From Planktothricoides sp. SR001 (GTDB taxonomy: Bacteria > Cyanobacteriota > Cyanobacteriia > Cyanobacteriales > Laspinemataceae), in contig NZ_LIUQ01000050.1 of assembly GCF_001276715.1 (NCBI RefSeq), positions 1 to 47,426 on the forward strand: a DNA stretch of 47,426 nucleotides. The letters run 5' to 3'. The notes below the pieces were generated by a model. That model searched no databases, was not told the origin of the DNA, and saw nothing but the letters and a program-made list of their open reading frames with translations. This document shows positions 29,638-38,205 of this stretch, one piece after another (positions within the stretch are counted from its first letter, which is position 1; each line of letters opens with the position of its first letter). Made by a program: the position numbers and the translations under genes.

Positions 29638-30442
29638 AGCTCCACTCTTCGGGATCAATTCCCAAGGCAGCACATCGAGCTAATAACTCTTGCATTCGCT
29701 GTTGTTGTTGTTCGAGTGCCGCTTGTAATTGTTCTTTTTCCTGGCGTTCGGCTTCGGCCCGTTGGCGTTCGGCTTCAGCCCGTTGGTGTTCGGCTTCGGC
29801 CCGTTCTTCTGGCCATAACAGAAGTTCGCCTTGAGCATTCCACCAGCGTAACCAATAGCCGTTTCGGGCGGAATGGGTTCCGTGCCAAACTCCGAGAAAT
29901 AGGTTTAGTCCGGGAATCCAAAAACGTCCTGCGGCATCGGCAGTTTGTTCTTGATACTTGCCAGCTTCGAGAGCATAGACTTCTATGTGTCCTGTCTCTG
30001 GTCGGAAGATCGTATAGCAGGGAACCTGGATCACCTGCTCGTAAAAAAACCACTTACCCACACTTTCTCGATATTCCACGGAGTATTCTTCGCCATAGTT
30101 GGCGGAAAGAAATTCCATCACTACTTGGGGCACTCCGCCTTCTTTGTGGGGAGTGTAGCTGCGGCGTGGGTAACGATGGGGCTAGGGTTCTACAGGTTTT
30201 AGGTACATCCAGTCAGGGGCTTTGGATATGATGCGATCGCCCATCCCGGCACAGAGGGCAAAGTTGGAAACCACCAGTGCATCCTCGATTAATTCCGGTT
30301 GGTCTAACAAAAGCTCACGCAAAGCAGCCGCGATTAAAGGTTGGTCTGTATTTTCTACGGGGTCATCGGGTAAGAGAAAGTCATCTGGCAACAGTGGCCA
30401 GGTAATTTTAAGTTTTGATATCGGTTGAGCGATTGTAGCCAC
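29636..30442 (-). pseudogene. Uma2 family endonuclease gene with in-frame amber codon
   Basis: Two open segments in the same frame make one Uma2 protein: 30185-30442 (MATIAQPISKLKITWPLLPD, ending MYLKPVEP) and downstream 29636-30181 (PHRYPRRSYTPHKEGGVP, then QVVMEFLSANYGEEYSVEYR). They are split by a single TAG at 30182-30184. The second part has the core GKWFFYEQVIQVPCYTIFRP, the C-terminal WIPGLNLFLGVWHG, and a coiled-coil tail (AEAERQR repeats) ending LGIDPEEWS. GGGAGAGG lies just before the start codons (GTG 30442, or TTG 30448). The family normally reads through this point without a stop. It may be a recent nonsense mutation or a sequencing error. Confidence 0.85.
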
Positions 30443-30874
30443 AGTCAACCTCTCCCTGTAGGCTCTCTGTAAATTATTTTAACTTTAGCTTATCCGATTA
30501 AATCCCGCGATCTTTTTGGCGCTTGTTTTTGGGGCGATCGCCACAATCCGCTATCAATATCTTGAAAAAATATCCTGACAAAATTTATTTTCAGTAATAC
30601 TTAAGCAACGAATCTATATATCGGGTATTGGTGCGTTACGCTTTGCGCTTTCACACCCTACGGATAGCTGAAAAAATTTATCTTCAAAGAATCAGCAAAT
30701 AAAAACACCTCCCATGAGAGAGGCGTTTTTCGCATTCGCGCACAGAAGAGCGCTCTGTTATAGCAGAAAAGCAATCCCAGGAAATAAACTTCAAACTTCC
30801 CGGTTAGATAGGGTTTTTATGTTTAGAAATGCTAGGTGATTGCCTATGAATCTGCAAAATCATGGCCAGAAATC
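30443..30874. other. Gene-free divergent region
   Basis: Contains a partial copy of a dispersed element (GTGCGTTACGCTTTGCG... near 30630-30662) and the hairpin at 30701-30730. No coding frame is supported. Confidence 0.5.
30701..30730 (-). terminator. Terminator downstream of the DUF4278 gene
   Basis: AAAAACACCTC and GAGGCGTTTTT pair with one mismatch around an 8-nt loop; A and T runs on both sides make it usable in both directions. Confidence 0.65.
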
Positions 30875-31345
30875 TTAACTAAAAGCAACATGACTCCGGT
30901 CATAGCTGATCCGAAAAGTCGGATGAATTTTGCCTTGGATGCGATTCCAATAATCCGCCACATTACTACCTAAACCGACTTCCATCGCTAAACGACTGAG
31001 CATTGCCTGTTGACGCTTTTTAATTCCTCGCGACTGTTTCACCATGAGGGTACGAGCTTTTTCTGTGGTATCCAAAGCTGGGAGGCTGACGGGTTCTGAT
31101 GCGGCAACCTGTGCCGGTTGTGTTGCCGCCACTTTGCTGCCACTTGTATAGGGAACTCCCCGATATTGCAACTCAAAGCTTGGTTGCTCCATAGGCATGG
31201 TGGCTAGAGTGCGCGATTCCGCAAAGCGGATCGCTTTCGCGAATCGCACATCTAGACCGCGATATTTTCCCACCACTTCCCCCAGTGTGATTTTTAAAGT
31301 GGGGGGAGTATATTCATAACTAACGCCGCGATAACAGAGTTTCAT
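30875..31345 (-). CDS. DUF4278 domain protein
   Basis: A 156-residue soluble protein. It starts MKLCYRGVSYEYTPP, the DUF4278 signature, and repeats a variant later (LQYRGVPYTSG), so two motif copies flank a basic stretch. The C-terminal third (TTEKARTLMVKQSRGIKKRQ onward) is helical. A good ribosome binding site (AGAGGCG) precedes the ATG at 31345. The function is unknown; the family is common in cyanobacteria. Confidence 0.85.
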   Translation of the reverse strand: MKLCYRGVSYEYTPPTLKITLGEVVGKYRGLDVRFAKAIRFAESRTLATMPMEQPSFELQYRGVPYTSGSKVAATQPAQVAASEPVSLPALDTTEKARTLMVKQSRGIKKRQQAMLSRLAMEVGLGSNVADYWNRIQGKIHPTFRISYDRSHVAFS

Positions 31346-31561
31346 AGTTTTCGCCTCTTAAAATTTGTTCGTTTTGAATGAGGCGCGTTCCTTCGGGATC
31401 ATCCCTACTTCCGTCTCTACCTGATGACTCCGGGAAAATTCTCCAGGAGGTCTTTATCCGAGATGAACGTTGCTTTGTCTGTATTTATTGTTACAATTAT
31501 GGGAATAAATGTCAATCAGCTTCGGGCTAAATTTAATTAAAACTTAATAAATCCGGTGAAG

Positions 31562-31588
31562 AAAAAAAAGACACCTGTTATTGGTGTC
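31562..31588 (-). terminator. Intrinsic terminator of the 40-residue membrane protein gene
   Basis: GACACC (31570-31575) and GGTGTC (31583-31588) with a 7-nt loop; on the minus strand eight T follow. It lies 39 bp after the stop codon. Confidence 0.85.
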
Positions 31589-31626
31589 CGGGGATAAAAA
31601 TAAGTTATGGGTAAGTTATGGGCGAA

Positions 31627-31749
31627 TTAGTGGGCTGAACCGTTGCCGTGATAATTATCGGTATCGTAAAATCCGTTTTGGGTGCCAAAAAACAGGCAGG
31701 AAACGATGAAAAGTACAGTCAAGATCGAAATTACTAACTTGATATCCAT
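31627..31749 (-). CDS. 40-residue single-span membrane protein
   Basis: [20 protein letters not shown] spans the membrane, and a short polar tail follows ([19 protein letters not shown]). AAGGGGT lies just before the ATG at 31749, and a strong terminator follows, so this is a complete one-gene transcription unit. The tail looks conserved in cyanobacteria from memory, but I cannot attach a name. Its start codon is only 18 bp from the divergent mpg start, so the two promoters must overlap the genes. A thylakoid role is possible but not shown. Confidence 0.75.
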   Translation of the reverse strand: MDIKLVISILTVLFIVSCLFFGTQNGFYDTDNYHGNGSAH

Positions 31750-31767
31750 AATACCCCTTGGTTTTTG

Positions 31768-32397
31768 ATGAATGTATTTTCCGCCAATATTGTAGATTCT
31801 GAATGGCTGACCCGTCCATGTCTGGAGGTCGCACGGGATTTGATTGGCTGTCATTTGGTGAGACGACTGGCTGATGGGCAAATGATTCGGGGCATGATTG
31901 TGAAAACCGAAGCCTATACCGCAGAAGATCCGGCTTGTCATGGTTATCGTCAGCGGACTCCTCGGAACTCGGCGATGTTTGGTACTCCCGGAACTATCTA
32001 TGTTTATTTAATCTATGGGATGTACCACTGTTTAAACATTTCCAGCGATCGCGCCGCCCTTGTTAGTGCCGACTGCCAGTGCGGTCTTAATTCGCGCTTT
32101 GCAGTTGGAGTCAAGACCTGCCCATCTTCAGTCCCGAGATAAACTGCATCGGCTCGCCGCAGGTCAATTTGTAAACTCTGTCGGGCTTTACAAATTGACC
32201 TGAGTTTAAATGGTCAACTGCTTGATGCCAATGGCTCCTTATGGCTAGAACATCGTACCGCAGATTTTGCCCAACAGCTTAATAATGATTCCCTGGTGCA
32301 AACCACCCGCATTGGTTTATCTGTGGGGACTGAGTTGCCTTGGCGCTGGCAGGTCCGATCGCCAATTGTCCGGCAGTCTCGAAAGTTTGAAAATTAG
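31768..32397 (+). pseudogene. DNA-3-methyladenine glycosylase (AAG/MPG type), frameshifted
   Basis: The first part (to about 32060) reads as an intact AAG-type base-excision repair glycosylase: [61 protein letters not shown]. Near 32050-32080 a short imperfect duplication shifts the frame; the second part then reads [12 protein letters not shown]...DKLHRLAAG (about 32078-32164). A second shift occurs at 32165-32175, after which LCRALQIDLSLNGQLLDANG continues to the stop at 32397 (ending RQSRKFEN). All family regions are present, but no single frame encodes them. The second lesion sits in a perfect 14-bp inverted repeat. Confidence 0.88.
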
Positions 32398-33717
32398 TTA
32401 ATTTCCGTCTAATTTACGCTGCCATTCGGCGTCCAGTTGGGCCGATCGCTGAAATTCTTGTTCGATTAAATCGGTTTCCGTGGTGTAGGCTAAGTCCGCA
32501 GTGCTGATGACATTTTGGGCAGCAAACTGGCTGGCGTAGGCGAGTTTTTTCTGGAGTTGGTCATCCGCTTGTTCCAAGGCGATCGCCCGTTCTTGGCGTT
32601 GTTGATTGTTCGCCAAAATCTTACCATTGCGCCATTGAATCCAGAAATAACGCACCAGAGGAATGATTAAAAAAGCGGCGCCATAAGCCAATAACAGCCA
32701 ATAAATCGAATCCACAAGGGCGACTAAACCACCGAGTTCTTTGACGACCTCGGCGATTTCGTCGTCTTGCAGCAGGGAACCCAGCATCAGCGCCCCGACC
32801 AAGTTCAAGCCACCCAATCCCGCAGAAAGGATTTTTTGGGCGCTGCTGGCTTGACTAAACTGCCAGGGGATTTCTTCTAAATAGGCAGGAACCGATTGCC
32901 GGTGGGTTTTGGTCGCCGTAATTTGTAATTCTGGGAAATGATAGACAATTTCCCCGTCGGGACTGACTTGAGGCAGACCATTAAACCGGGTGAGTACGGG
33001 CAGCATATATTCTTCATAGTCATCGATCGCTTGGTCCAGGTATGGGGCGATTTGTTCCCCAGTCACGGCGCCGCCATTGTTGCGAATCACTGTGGCGATC
33101 GCCGAAAAACGTTTTTCTTCTAAGTCGGCATTGGGGTTGCCATCGCCAAATAAGAAGGAAAACACCGCCTCTAGGAAATTCATCCCCGGTTCTTTCTCGG
33201 CTTCGCGGCGATCGCGTCGTTCTTGGCGCCGTTGGTGACTGCGGCGATAGTCTGGGTCGAAAAACCAGAATAAATCCCCCCAATACCAAAAGTTAGGCAT
33301 AAAAATCATGCCGCCACCCCCAGAACGGCTGCGTCCTCCACCACTTTCGTTGTCCCGATTGGATGCGGTGACGATAATAAAGATGGCGGCAAAAATCAGG
33401 ATAATCGAAACAATTAGAACAATGCCAAAGGAAATGCGGATTAGGTAAAATAAAACCCGCCAGATTTTTTCCCACCATTCTTGGAGTTGCAGTTTCCAGA
33501 ACTTATTGCGTAAAATCGCCCGAAAATCTTTGGGAAACAGATAGACTAAATCCCCCGTATCTGCTACCTGTAAATGTCCCCCCGCATCGGATGCCAGGAC
33601 TAACAGTTCTCGTTCGGCGATTTTGACATCTAAGCCCGCTTTTGCTGCCACGTCCCCAATGGTGACGCGGTAATCTAGCTGTTCCACGGCTTGCATAATC
33701 GTGGGATTGGGAGCCAT
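32398..33717 (-). CDS. Conserved-looking cyanobacterial membrane protein of unknown function
   Basis: A 439-residue protein. The N-terminus (IMQAVEQLDYRVTIGDVAAK and following, residues 7-67) looks like a winged-helix-type domain. A membrane segment follows at about 92-118 (IRISFGIVLIVSIILIFAAI), then a Gly/Ser/Arg-rich loop and an aromatic stretch FMPNFWYWGDLFWFFDPDY. A second winged-helix-like repeat is at about 200-260 (VIRNNGGAVTGEQIAPYLDQ). Two further hydrophobic segments lie at about 295-320 and 335-362. The C-terminus is a charged helix. GAGG precedes the start. The architecture is distinct but the function is unknown. Confidence 0.8.
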   Translation of the reverse strand: MAPNPTIMQAVEQLDYRVTIGDVAAKAGLDVKIAERELLVLASDAGGHLQVADTGDLVYLFPKDFRAILRNKFWKLQLQEWWEKIWRVLFYLIRISFGIVLIVSIILIFAAIFIIVTASNRDNESGGGRSRSGGGGMIFMPNFWYWGDLFWFFDPDYRRSHQRRQERRDRREAEKEPGMNFLEAVFSFLFGDGNPNADLEEKRFSAIATVIRNNGGAVTGEQIAPYLDQAIDDYEEYMLPVLTRFNGLPQVSPDGEIVYHFPELQITATKTHRQSVPAYLEEIPWQFSQASSAQKILSAGLGGLNLVGALMLGSLLQDDEIAEVVKELGGLVALVDSIYWLLLAYGAAFLIIPLVRYFWIQWRNGKILANNQQRQERAIALEQADDQLQKKLAYASQFAAQNVISTADLAYTTETDLIEQEFQRSAQLDAEWQRKLDGN

Positions 33718-33878
33718 ATCTTGACCTCAGTCAAATATTTCACGTTATTTACCAGTATAAAATTTTGGCGATCGGTAGGAGATGGGCGATCGCCCCACAA
33801 GTAGGATGGGTTTGGCGATCGCCGGCGAGAAATCTTTTAACCTAGTGATTAATTCCAGAAAAATTTTCACCTAATGCT

Positions 33879-34901
33879 ATGAATATCCCCATGAATATCC
33901 CCATGAATATCCCCATGAATTTTTTCGGCAAATTACGCCAAAACAACCGCCTACCAGGGACGGGGGCAAATTTCTGGCAGGCGATCGCGGCGATCGCTGC
34001 CACGGTAATCACTCCTCTAGGATTCAGCCAGAGTGCGATCGCTGCCAACGCTGACCATGTAAACAGATTACTAACCAGAAATGAATGCATGGGATGCGAC
34101 CTAGTGGGGGCAGACCTCACTAGGGCGAACCTAGCGGGAGCAAAACTCATGGGCGCAGACTTGCGGGGCGCCAACCTCACCGGCGCCAACCTATCCCAGG
34201 CGGACTTATCTGGTGCCATTATTCGCTGGGCTGACCTTTCTGGGGCTAATTTAAGTGAGGCAAACCTCGCCCAACCTCATCCCAATAGCGCTGGCATAAA
34301 TGTAATTACCAACGTCAACCCGCCTTTAGTTGTTTCTCACTTAACTGCTGGAGACTTAAGAGACGCCAACCTATCCGAGGCTAATCTTTCCCAAGCTATT
34401 CTCACAGGCGTGAACCTAGTTGGTGCTAACTTAAGTAACAGTAACTTAAGTAACGCTAATTTAGCCAGAGCTAATGTGAGAATGGCGCGTTTAGTCGGGG
34501 CGAACCTACGCGGGGCGAAACTCAGTACCGCGAACTTTGACAAATCGGACTTAAGTGGCGCCGACCTAAGTTTTGCTGACCTGAGTGGTGCCTCATTAAT
34601 GGAAGCAAATCTACAACGCAGCAGCTTACGCGGGGCGGATTTAACTCTAATTCAGAATAATAATAAACCCACTCGATTAGATTCTGCCAACCTATTTGAA
34701 GCGGATCTGCGCGGGGCAAACCTAAAAGGGGCAATCCTGCGTTATGCAGATTTGCGGGGTACAAATTTATTCAAAACTAATTTTAATCAAGTGGATTTAA
34801 CCGAAGCAAATTTACAATTTGCTATCTTCCGAGAAACCAATTTAGTTGATGCTAATTTAACTGGTGCGACTATGCCCGATGGCAGAATTAGTCAAAATTG
34901 A
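33879..34901 (+). CDS. Exported pentapeptide-repeat protein
   Basis: A 340-residue protein. After a signal peptide (hydrophobic core about residues 33-52, cut near AIAANAD) comes LLTRNECMGCDL and then about 50 pentapeptide units of the A(D/N)LxG type, which fold as a right-handed square beta-helix. The first 13 residues are three and a half copies of MNIP, encoded by a tandem 12-bp repeat (33879-33920), giving four in-frame ATG codons; the last (MNFFGKLRQ) is the most natural leader start. The function of such proteins in the periplasm or lumen is unknown. A second pentapeptide gene lies 255 bp downstream. Confidence 0.88.
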   Translation: MNIPMNIPMNIPMNFFGKLRQNNRLPGTGANFWQAIAAIAATVITPLGFSQSAIAANADHVNRLLTRNECMGCDLVGADLTRANLAGAKLMGADLRGANLTGANLSQADLSGAIIRWADLSGANLSEANLAQPHPNSAGINVITNVNPPLVVSHLTAGDLRDANLSEANLSQAILTGVNLVGANLSNSNLSNANLARANVRMARLVGANLRGAKLSTANFDKSDLSGADLSFADLSGASLMEANLQRSSLRGADLTLIQNNNKPTRLDSANLFEADLRGANLKGAILRYADLRGTNLFKTNFNQVDLTEANLQFAIFRETNLVDANLTGATMPDGRISQN

Positions 34902-34937
34902 TGGGGAACGGATGGGTTAATAGATGGGGCAATAGAG

Positions 34938-35095
34938 AACCCAGAAACCGGGTTTCTTTTCTGGCGATCGCCGTTAACTGAGGAATGGGAGAAAGAAACC
35001 CGGTTTCTTGTCTTGGGTAGAAAACCCAGAAACCGGGCTTTTCTGGCGATCGCCGTTAACTGAGGAATGGGACAAAGAAACCCGGTTTCTTGTCT
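34938..35095. repeat. AGAAACC-G/C-GGTTTCT array, two 85-bp units
   Basis: Two tandem units starting at 34938 and 35023 share CTGGCGATCGCCGTTAACTG and GAGGAATGGGA blocks. Each carries one G-type and one C-type palindrome in alternating order. They fill the gap between the two pentapeptide genes. Confidence 0.88.
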
Positions 35096-35156
35096 TGTTT
35101 ATTCTCTGCCCGGTACAATATTCTCATCATGCCTAAAGCTATCCGAGGAGAGATTG

Positions 35157-35738
35157 ATGGAAGCTGCTGAACTCAAACACCGCTACCAAAAAGGGGAACG
35201 TAATTTTAACCAAGTGGATCTCAGTGGTGCGGATTTAGGAGATATTGATTTATCGCGATGTTCTTTGACGGGTGCGAATTTAAGTGATTGCTATTTAATT
35301 GAAGCAGACCTGCGCGGGGCAAATTTGGTCGGCGCTAATTTGAGTGGCGCCCAGATGAATCGGGCAAATTTGGCTGGGGCTAATCTTCAGGACGCGAATT
35401 TAAGCGGGGGTTCGTTTCGAGAGGCGGATTTTTACCGAGCGGATTTAACCAGGGCTGACTTAAGCAAGGCGGATTTGCATGAGGCAGATTTGCGAGAAAC
35501 TTGCTTAAGTTGGGCAATTTTATGTGAGTCGGGGTTGGTGGAAGCGGATTTGCGTTATGCGTCGCTACTCAGTGCTAATCTACAAAGAGCAATTTTACGC
35601 GAAACTAAGGTGGCATACAGTAGTTTTTGTCAGTCGGATTTGCGGAATGCAGAATTAACTGAAATCGACTGGGAATTGGCTAATCTGCACGGGGCAATCA
35701 TGCCCGATCGCAGTCTCCGGGATAGTCTCCAGGATTAA
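35157..35738 (+). CDS. Cytosolic pentapeptide-repeat protein
   Basis: A 193-residue protein starting MEAAELKHRYQKGERNFNQV, set by GAGGAGAG just upstream of the ATG at 35157. No signal peptide. It consists of about 30 pentapeptide units (for example LSGADLGDID, LSGAQMNRANLAGANL) and ends with IMPDRSLRDSLQD. It shares the terminal MPDGR/MPDRS pattern with the upstream exported pentapeptide gene, which suggests common descent. The role is unknown. Confidence 0.92.
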   Translation: MEAAELKHRYQKGERNFNQVDLSGADLGDIDLSRCSLTGANLSDCYLIEADLRGANLVGANLSGAQMNRANLAGANLQDANLSGGSFREADFYRADLTRADLSKADLHEADLRETCLSWAILCESGLVEADLRYASLLSANLQRAILRETKVAYSSFCQSDLRNAELTEIDWELANLHGAIMPDRSLRDSLQD

Positions 35739-35897
35739 ATTTCCGCTGGGGATGTTCAACCTTAAATCCAATATTAAATATATAGATGACTTTGCCTGAC
35801 TGATTTATTCATAAAACCAATAAAATCAACCAGGATAAGTGAGCACCTTCTACCTAACAATTAATTCACCTCTCATCGAGGAAGAAGGAATGAGATT

Positions 35898-37262
35898 ATG
35901 GCTCGTCTAAATCCACGCGCTTATCAAATTTTGCAAGGGGAAATTGAAAAGTTGACCGGGAACGATCCGATGAAAATATTGGAGAAACAATTGGTTTTGG
36001 AACAGTTGCAAAATTTGCGAATACAAGAAGGAAACCCGGCTAGTTTGGCAGAATTAAAAAAGATTGTCATTACTACTTATCCCCAATTTAGTCAAGGGGT
36101 ATTGCAGGAGGCGGCAAAGGCGAATCACAGTTCATCAAATTCATCAAATTCATCTCAGGGATTTGCGAATTTATTTAATTTTACCAAGCTGATTTTTTTA
36201 ATGATGGCAGCGGGTTTAGGGGTGACTGGTTTGGTTGCTTTGGTTAATTTACCTTATCCGATGATTCGCCGACCTGTGGCTAAAGTTGCCCCGATTTTAT
36301 TGTTGCCTAGTTATATGAGTATGGATCGCAATTACCGAGAAGCGATCGCTTATGTAGAACAAGCCGACCAATTGATTAATAATTCTACCAGTACGGCAGA
36401 TATAGAATTAGGAGCGAGTAAAGTTAAACAAGCCCAAGCAAATTTAGACAAATTGCCGGTGTGGTTTTTAGGCTATGAACCCCAAATTTATTGTCGATTT
36501 TCTAACTGTACTTGGCGGTTTACTTATGATGAATTTGAATCAGCTAGAAAGTTGATTGGTCGGATGGAAGCCCAGATATTTCAAGAACAAAATGCCCAAA
36601 ATCAGCTTGTTAATGCAGAAGTTGCTTTAACTGCTGCTCAACAACAATATGCCACAGCTAATGCTAAGGAAAAACAACAGGCGATCGCGGCTTGGCAAAG
36701 TGCGATCGACCTGATGGAGCAAATTTATCCCAATACTTTAGCGGCGAAAATAGCAGAACCAAAACTGACGGCAGCCCAAAGAGATTTTGAAAAAATTTCT
36801 GGGTTCTCGGCAACATTTGAACGCAGCAGTAATTTAATTGAAGCGGCCAAAGCCTTTGGAATGCAAGCGGCGATTATGAGTCAAAATCCGCCTCATTCTG
36901 CCGCCAAATGGGAACAAGTTGCTCAATTATGGGAAAAAGCGATGGATCAATTAGAACAAGTGCGGGTTGATGAACCGACTTATCCCGAAGCCCAACAAAA
37001 ATTAGCGGAATATCAGGCTAATTTAGCCGCAGTTAAAATTAGAATTGATGCGGAAAAACAGTCAGTAAACGCGATGAAACGAGCCAAAGATTTAATTGCT
37101 CAATGGCAGCGCTTAAATACTGACGATAGTTCCTATAGCCAAGGGGAAGTGGCGAGCATTTTACAGCAAATTATTAATGAATTGCAAAGTATTCCCGCCG
37201 GAACCACGGTTTCTAAGGAAGCCCAAGAATTGCTTAAATATGCTCAAGAAGCGAAAAGATGA
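35898..37262 (+). CDS. Membrane-anchored coiled-coil protein of unknown function
   Basis: A 454-residue protein. Residues 1-93 are cytosolic and helical (MARLNPRAYQILQGEIEKLT...), one membrane segment follows at about 96-120 (LIFLMMAAGLGVTGLVALVN), and about 330 residues then lie outside the cytosol, rich in Ala/Gln helices. The region around 165-215 has WFLGYEPQIYCRFSNCTWRF, with two cysteines and many aromatics. TPR-like helical pairs follow (AAKWEQVAQLWEKAMDQLEQ). AAGGAATGAG precedes the ATG. The architecture resembles cyanobacterial single-span scaffold proteins; I cannot name it. Confidence 0.82.
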   Translation: MARLNPRAYQILQGEIEKLTGNDPMKILEKQLVLEQLQNLRIQEGNPASLAELKKIVITTYPQFSQGVLQEAAKANHSSSNSSNSSQGFANLFNFTKLIFLMMAAGLGVTGLVALVNLPYPMIRRPVAKVAPILLLPSYMSMDRNYREAIAYVEQADQLINNSTSTADIELGASKVKQAQANLDKLPVWFLGYEPQIYCRFSNCTWRFTYDEFESARKLIGRMEAQIFQEQNAQNQLVNAEVALTAAQQQYATANAKEKQQAIAAWQSAIDLMEQIYPNTLAAKIAEPKLTAAQRDFEKISGFSATFERSSNLIEAAKAFGMQAAIMSQNPPHSAAKWEQVAQLWEKAMDQLEQVRVDEPTYPEAQQKLAEYQANLAAVKIRIDAEKQSVNAMKRAKDLIAQWQRLNTDDSSYSQGEVASILQQIINELQSIPAGTTVSKEAQELLKYAQEAKR

Positions 37263-37628
37263 GATAAGGAGCGGGGGAGCAGAGGGGAAAGAGGTGTGGG
37301 GGAGCGGAGGAGCAGAGGAGCAGAGGTGCAGAGGTGCAGAGGAGAGAATGAATAGTGAATAGTGAATAGTGATATTTTGTTAACTGTTAACTGTTAACTG
37401 TTAACTTTTCACTTGTACGGGCGAATGGCCATTCGCCCCTACGACTTTTGTAGGGGCGAATGGCCATTCGCCCCTACGACTTTCCCCCGCTCGATTGGCG
37501 GCTCCCCTGCTCCCCCGCTCCCCCGCTCCCCCGCTCCCCCGCTCCCCCGCTCGATTGGCGGCCCCTCCGCTCCTCCGCTCCTCAAAACCTGCCCCGATAT
37601 TCCCATCTAGGAGTACAATAGAAGCCGG
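37263..37628. repeat. Low-complexity and palindromic repeats before rnpB
   Basis: Gene-free. It contains GGAGCAGAGG-type purine repeats (37266-37348), GAATAGT and GTTAACT tandem repeats (37348-37405), two copies of GGGCGAATGGCCATTCGCCC (37419-37438 and 37454-37473), and GCTCCCCC repeats (37490-37582). Confidence 0.8.
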
Positions 37629-38033
37629 GAAAGAGTAAGGGTAGGCGGTTGCGGACAGGTTTCCTGTCTGAGGAAAGTCCGGGCTCCCGAAAGACCAAAC
37701 TTGCTGGGTAACGCCCAGTGCGGGCGACCGTGAGGATAGTGCCACAGAAAGATACCGCCAATTAGCAATTAGCTTTTAGCCTTGGGCTGATAACTGATTA
37801 CTAATTGGTAAGGGTGCAACGGTGCGGTAAGAGCGCACCAGCAGCGTCGAGAGGCGCTGGCTAGGTAAACCCCGGTTGGGAGCAAGGTGGATGGAACTAT
37901 GGTTGGTCTTTTACCAGTTCCGATATGAGGAACCGCAAGAGGCGTTTGGTGACAAGCGTCCCAGATAGATAACCGCCCTCGAAAGTGCTTGGCACTTTTG
38001 GAGAACAGAACCCGGCTTATGACTTACTCTTTC
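37629..38033 (+). ncRNA. rnpB: RNase P RNA
   Basis: The catalytic RNA that trims 5' leaders from tRNA precursors. The closing P1 stem GAAAGAGTAAG (37629-37639) pairs with CTTACTCTTTC (38023-38033). Universally conserved parts are seen: GAGGAAAGTCCGGGCTCC at 37671-37688, CCACAGAAA at 37742-37750, and near the 3' end AGATAGATAACCGCC and ACAGAACCCGGCTTATG. The fold is the bacterial A type. The variable P12 arm (about 37757-37835) carries low-complexity AATTAGC/GCTAATT repeats. A C7T8 tract follows and may mark termination. Confidence 0.97.
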
Positions 38034-38205
38034 CCCCCCTTTTTTTTGAGGCAAGAGGCAACAGGGAAGAGGAAACAATTGATATTTGATGATTGATAGT
38101 TAACAATTAATAATTGATAGTTTGTAGTTGATAAATTGTAGATATTATTAGATATTAATTATCAATTGTTAATTATCAATTGTTAATTATTGATTATCAA
38201 GGTTT

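Noticed and set aside
37419-37473. Two perfect palindromes GGGCGAATGGCCATTCGCCC considered as a CRISPR or terminator
   Set aside because: Only two copies, no spacers of constant length and no T-run; they fit a dispersed cyanobacterial intergenic repeat.
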